NCBI GenBank assembly: GCA_021323775.1
Contig: JAJPKK010000227.1
Coordinates: 1-33,079, forward strand
Source of the DNA: Hyphomicrobiales bacterium
GTDB lineage: Bacteria > Pseudomonadota > Alphaproteobacteria > Rhizobiales > Xanthobacteraceae
Direction of reading: 5' to 3'
Length of the DNA: 33,079 nt
Part shown: in pieces, positions 32,723-33,079 of the stretch
Layout of the letters: every line of letters starts with the position of its first letter
Position numbering within the stretch: position 1 is the first letter of the stretch
Notes under the pieces: generated by a model
What the model saw: only the letters and a program-made list of their open reading frames with translations
The model's database searches: none
Told to the model about the DNA's origin: nothing
Made by a program: the position numbers and the translations under genes

Positions 32723-33079
32723 TCAAGCATCATCGCGCTTCCGATTGGCTTGCGAGAGATATTTGCGCAGCTCCTGCTTCGCCACTGTCTCGCGGTGGAC
32801 TTCGTCGGGGCCGTCGGCAAGACGCAGCACGCGGGTACGGGCATAGGCATAGGCCAAGTGAAAATCCTGGCTGACGCCGGCGCCGCCGCAGACCTGGATG
32901 GCGCGGTCGATGACCCTCTGGGCCATGTTCGGGGCCACCACCTTGATCATGGCAATTTCGGCCCGCGCGGCCTTGTTGCCGGCCGTGTCCATCATGTGGG
33001 CGGCCTGCAGCGTCAGGAGCCGCGCCTGGTCGATCTCGATGCGGGATTCCGCGATCCAATGGCGCGTCACGCCGTGGTC
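32723..33079 (-). CDS. Acyl-CoA dehydrogenase, C-terminal part (runs off window)
   Basis: The last 118 residues of the protein are in the window; its start lies beyond the right edge. [40 protein letters not shown] and [20 protein letters not shown] are the conserved helices of the acyl-CoA dehydrogenase C-terminal domain. QVCGGAGVS contacts FAD in the neighbouring subunit and DGPDEVHRE is the usual signature near the end. The full protein would oxidise an acyl-CoA and pass electrons to ETF. The ending resembles the ACAD10/11-like group, but the chain length of the substrate cannot be judged. The SDR gene follows on the same strand. Confidence 0.93.
   Translation of the reverse strand, partial: DHGVTRHWIAESRIEIDQARLLTLQAAHMMDTAGNKAARAEIAMIKVVAPNMAQRVIDRAIQVCGGAGVSQDFHLAYAYARTRVLRLADGPDEVHRETVAKQELRKYLSQANRKRDDA

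Noticed and set aside
1-33079. tRNA, rRNA or CRISPR features
   Set aside because: I scanned the gaps for tRNA-like TTC-arm phrases and regularly spaced direct repeats and saw none. The repeats present are dispersed palindromes without regular spacers.

Overview
The window is GC-rich, tightly packed and typical of an alphaproteobacterium of the order Hyphomicrobiales (Bradyrhizobium / Rhodopseudomonas / Xanthobacteraceae-like). This is inferred from the glnD gene, a CIRCE-controlled groES remnant, a UbiD / class II aldolase / Tat-exported thiamine-diphosphate enzyme gene set, and many intergenic palindromic repeats. I see no tRNA, rRNA or CRISPR array.

Layout. 1-137 is the end of an IS3-type insertion sequence leaving the window. 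402-7522 is an accessory catabolic block: a bicupin protein and an orphan EutA-type reactivase (minus strand), a stand-alone methionine-synthase-like protein and a class II aldolase (plus), and a UbiD-type decarboxylase (minus). 7997-10906 holds two exported proteins, a beta-propeller and a TolB-like/TPR protein. 11149-13935 is glnD, the only clear housekeeping gene. 14472-19663 holds a TonB-dependent receptor facing a small cytochrome c and a Tat-exported thiamine-diphosphate enzyme, which could form a cell-envelope uptake and oxidation unit.

20175-25949 is a surface-polysaccharide cluster: a GT2 transferase, an ABC exporter (Wzm- and Wzt-like, overlapping genes), a second GT2 and a methyltransferase. 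26269-28907 holds a cytoplasmic thiamine-diphosphate enzyme followed by an SDR protein whose four catalytic residues are all replaced. 28916-31682 (minus strand) is the most striking part. A CIRCE operator and the first ~33 codons of groES, with a good ribosome binding site, stand directly upstream of a GT4 glycosyltransferase gene and an htrA-type protease gene. A heat-shock promoter appears to have been cut from groES and left driving an envelope operon. The window ends with a canonical SDR and the C-terminal part of an acyl-CoA dehydrogenase.

Almost every larger gap holds imperfect palindromes. At least three families occur twice: the pair at 3127 and 21267, the pair at 9218 and 19831, and the pair at 25964 and 32551. 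They were matched by eye within this window only.
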